Below, piece after piece: positions 13,613 through 13,788 of a DNA stretch of 13,788 nt. The stretch comes from Methanomicrobiales archaeon (lineage in GTDB: Archaea > Halobacteriota > Syntropharchaeia > Alkanophagales > Methanospirareceae). Below the pieces are notes generated by a model, which saw only the letters and a program-made list of their open reading frames with translations, searched no databases and had not been told where the DNA came from. How positions within the stretch are numbered: position 1 is the stretch's first letter; every line of letters begins with the position of its first letter. The DNA is taken from assembly GCA_003160755.1 (NCBI GenBank), contig QEXZ01000028.1, forward strand, positions 1 to 13,788, read 5' to 3'. The translations under genes and the position numbers were made by a program.

Positions 13613-13788
13613 ATGACAAGCATTAGCATTAGCGAGGAGTTTGGATATATAATAGAAGCGTTAAAGAAAAAAATCATGCTCATTTCGGGCATTGTCATCG
13701 CTACTATGCTTCTCTCTTTTTCTTTATTGGTAGACCCCGCGTTACAGAGGATAAAACAAGACCTCCTGCCTGAAGGTGCCACCCTCAT
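13613..13788 (+). CDS. tatC: Second TatC-like protein, N-terminal part
   Basis: The first 58 residues of a protein that runs off the window. It starts at ATG 13613 with AGGAG (13599-13603) 9 nt upstream. The N-terminus (SEEFGYIIEALKKKIMLIS) occupies the place of the usual TatC HLxELR segment but is degenerate. A membrane helix follows (about 23-43), then LVDPALQRIKQDLLPEGATL, which matches the first outside loop of archaeal TatC proteins where the ending LLPEGA is common. Divergent paired tatC genes are known in some archaea. The loss of the HLxELR pattern suggests this copy may bind substrate differently or depend on the other TatC. The call rests on a short segment. Confidence 0.7.
   Translation, partial: MTSISISEEFGYIIEALKKKIMLISGIVIATMLLSFSLLVDPALQRIKQDLLPEGATL

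Noticed and set aside
1..13788. tRNA or rRNA genes
   Set aside because: No cloverleaf with the conserved TTCRA arm or rRNA-like stretch was found on reading either strand.

Overview
The window looks like a piece of an anaerobic archaeal genome. Three genes are preceded by archaeal promoters (a purine-rich element followed by an A/T-rich TATA box about 25 bp before the presumed transcript start). There are GGAGG/GGTGAT ribosome binding sites, an Lrp/AsnC regulator, an AhbC-type radical SAM protein of the siroheme-dependent heme route, an HdrA-derived iron-sulfur protein and a divergent pair of tatC genes. A methane- or alkane-cycling lineage (ANME-1/Methanophagales or Syntrophoarchaeum-like) is my best guess from gene content alone; no rRNA or marker gene is present to confirm it.

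Left part (1-3140), heme handling: the end of an ABC ATPase (probably CcmA) and CcmB, the heme-export arm of cytochrome c maturation, on the + strand. Converging on them from the - strand are an AhbC/NirJ-type radical SAM-SPASM enzyme and a small membrane-anchored protein of unknown function, 19 bp apart.

Centre (3281-11888), a respiratory or assimilatory molybdoenzyme region entirely on the + strand. It holds a 697-residue HdrA/MvhD-derived protein that appears to have lost its flavin motif and its MvhD cysteines but keeps up to six [4Fe-4S] motifs; a TorD-type chaperone; a NifU/IscU-like scaffold; an Lrp/AsnC regulator; and a three-gene operon. The operon encodes a Tat-exported formate-dehydrogenase-like molybdopterin subunit with Cys in place of selenocysteine, a four-cluster ferredoxin subunit and a DmsC-like membrane anchor. 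A likely reading is that the chaperone and FeS scaffold mature the enzyme, the Tat system exports it, and the anchor passes electrons to or from a membrane quinone or phenazine.

Right part (11889-13788), Tat export: tatA and tatC on the - strand, a second tatC starting on the + strand and running off the window, and between tatA and tatC a gene-poor 350 bp with a broken coding remnant. Strong inverted repeats with T-runs separate the molybdoenzyme operon from tatA.

Running through the left and central intergenic regions is a dispersed repeat built of about 10-nt units (AATCTGCGTA-like). In two places it carries an inserted two-hairpin core, and in two places it supplies the C-terminal codons of a protein in the same reading frame. 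These repeats and the flavin-less HdrA relative are the least expected things here.
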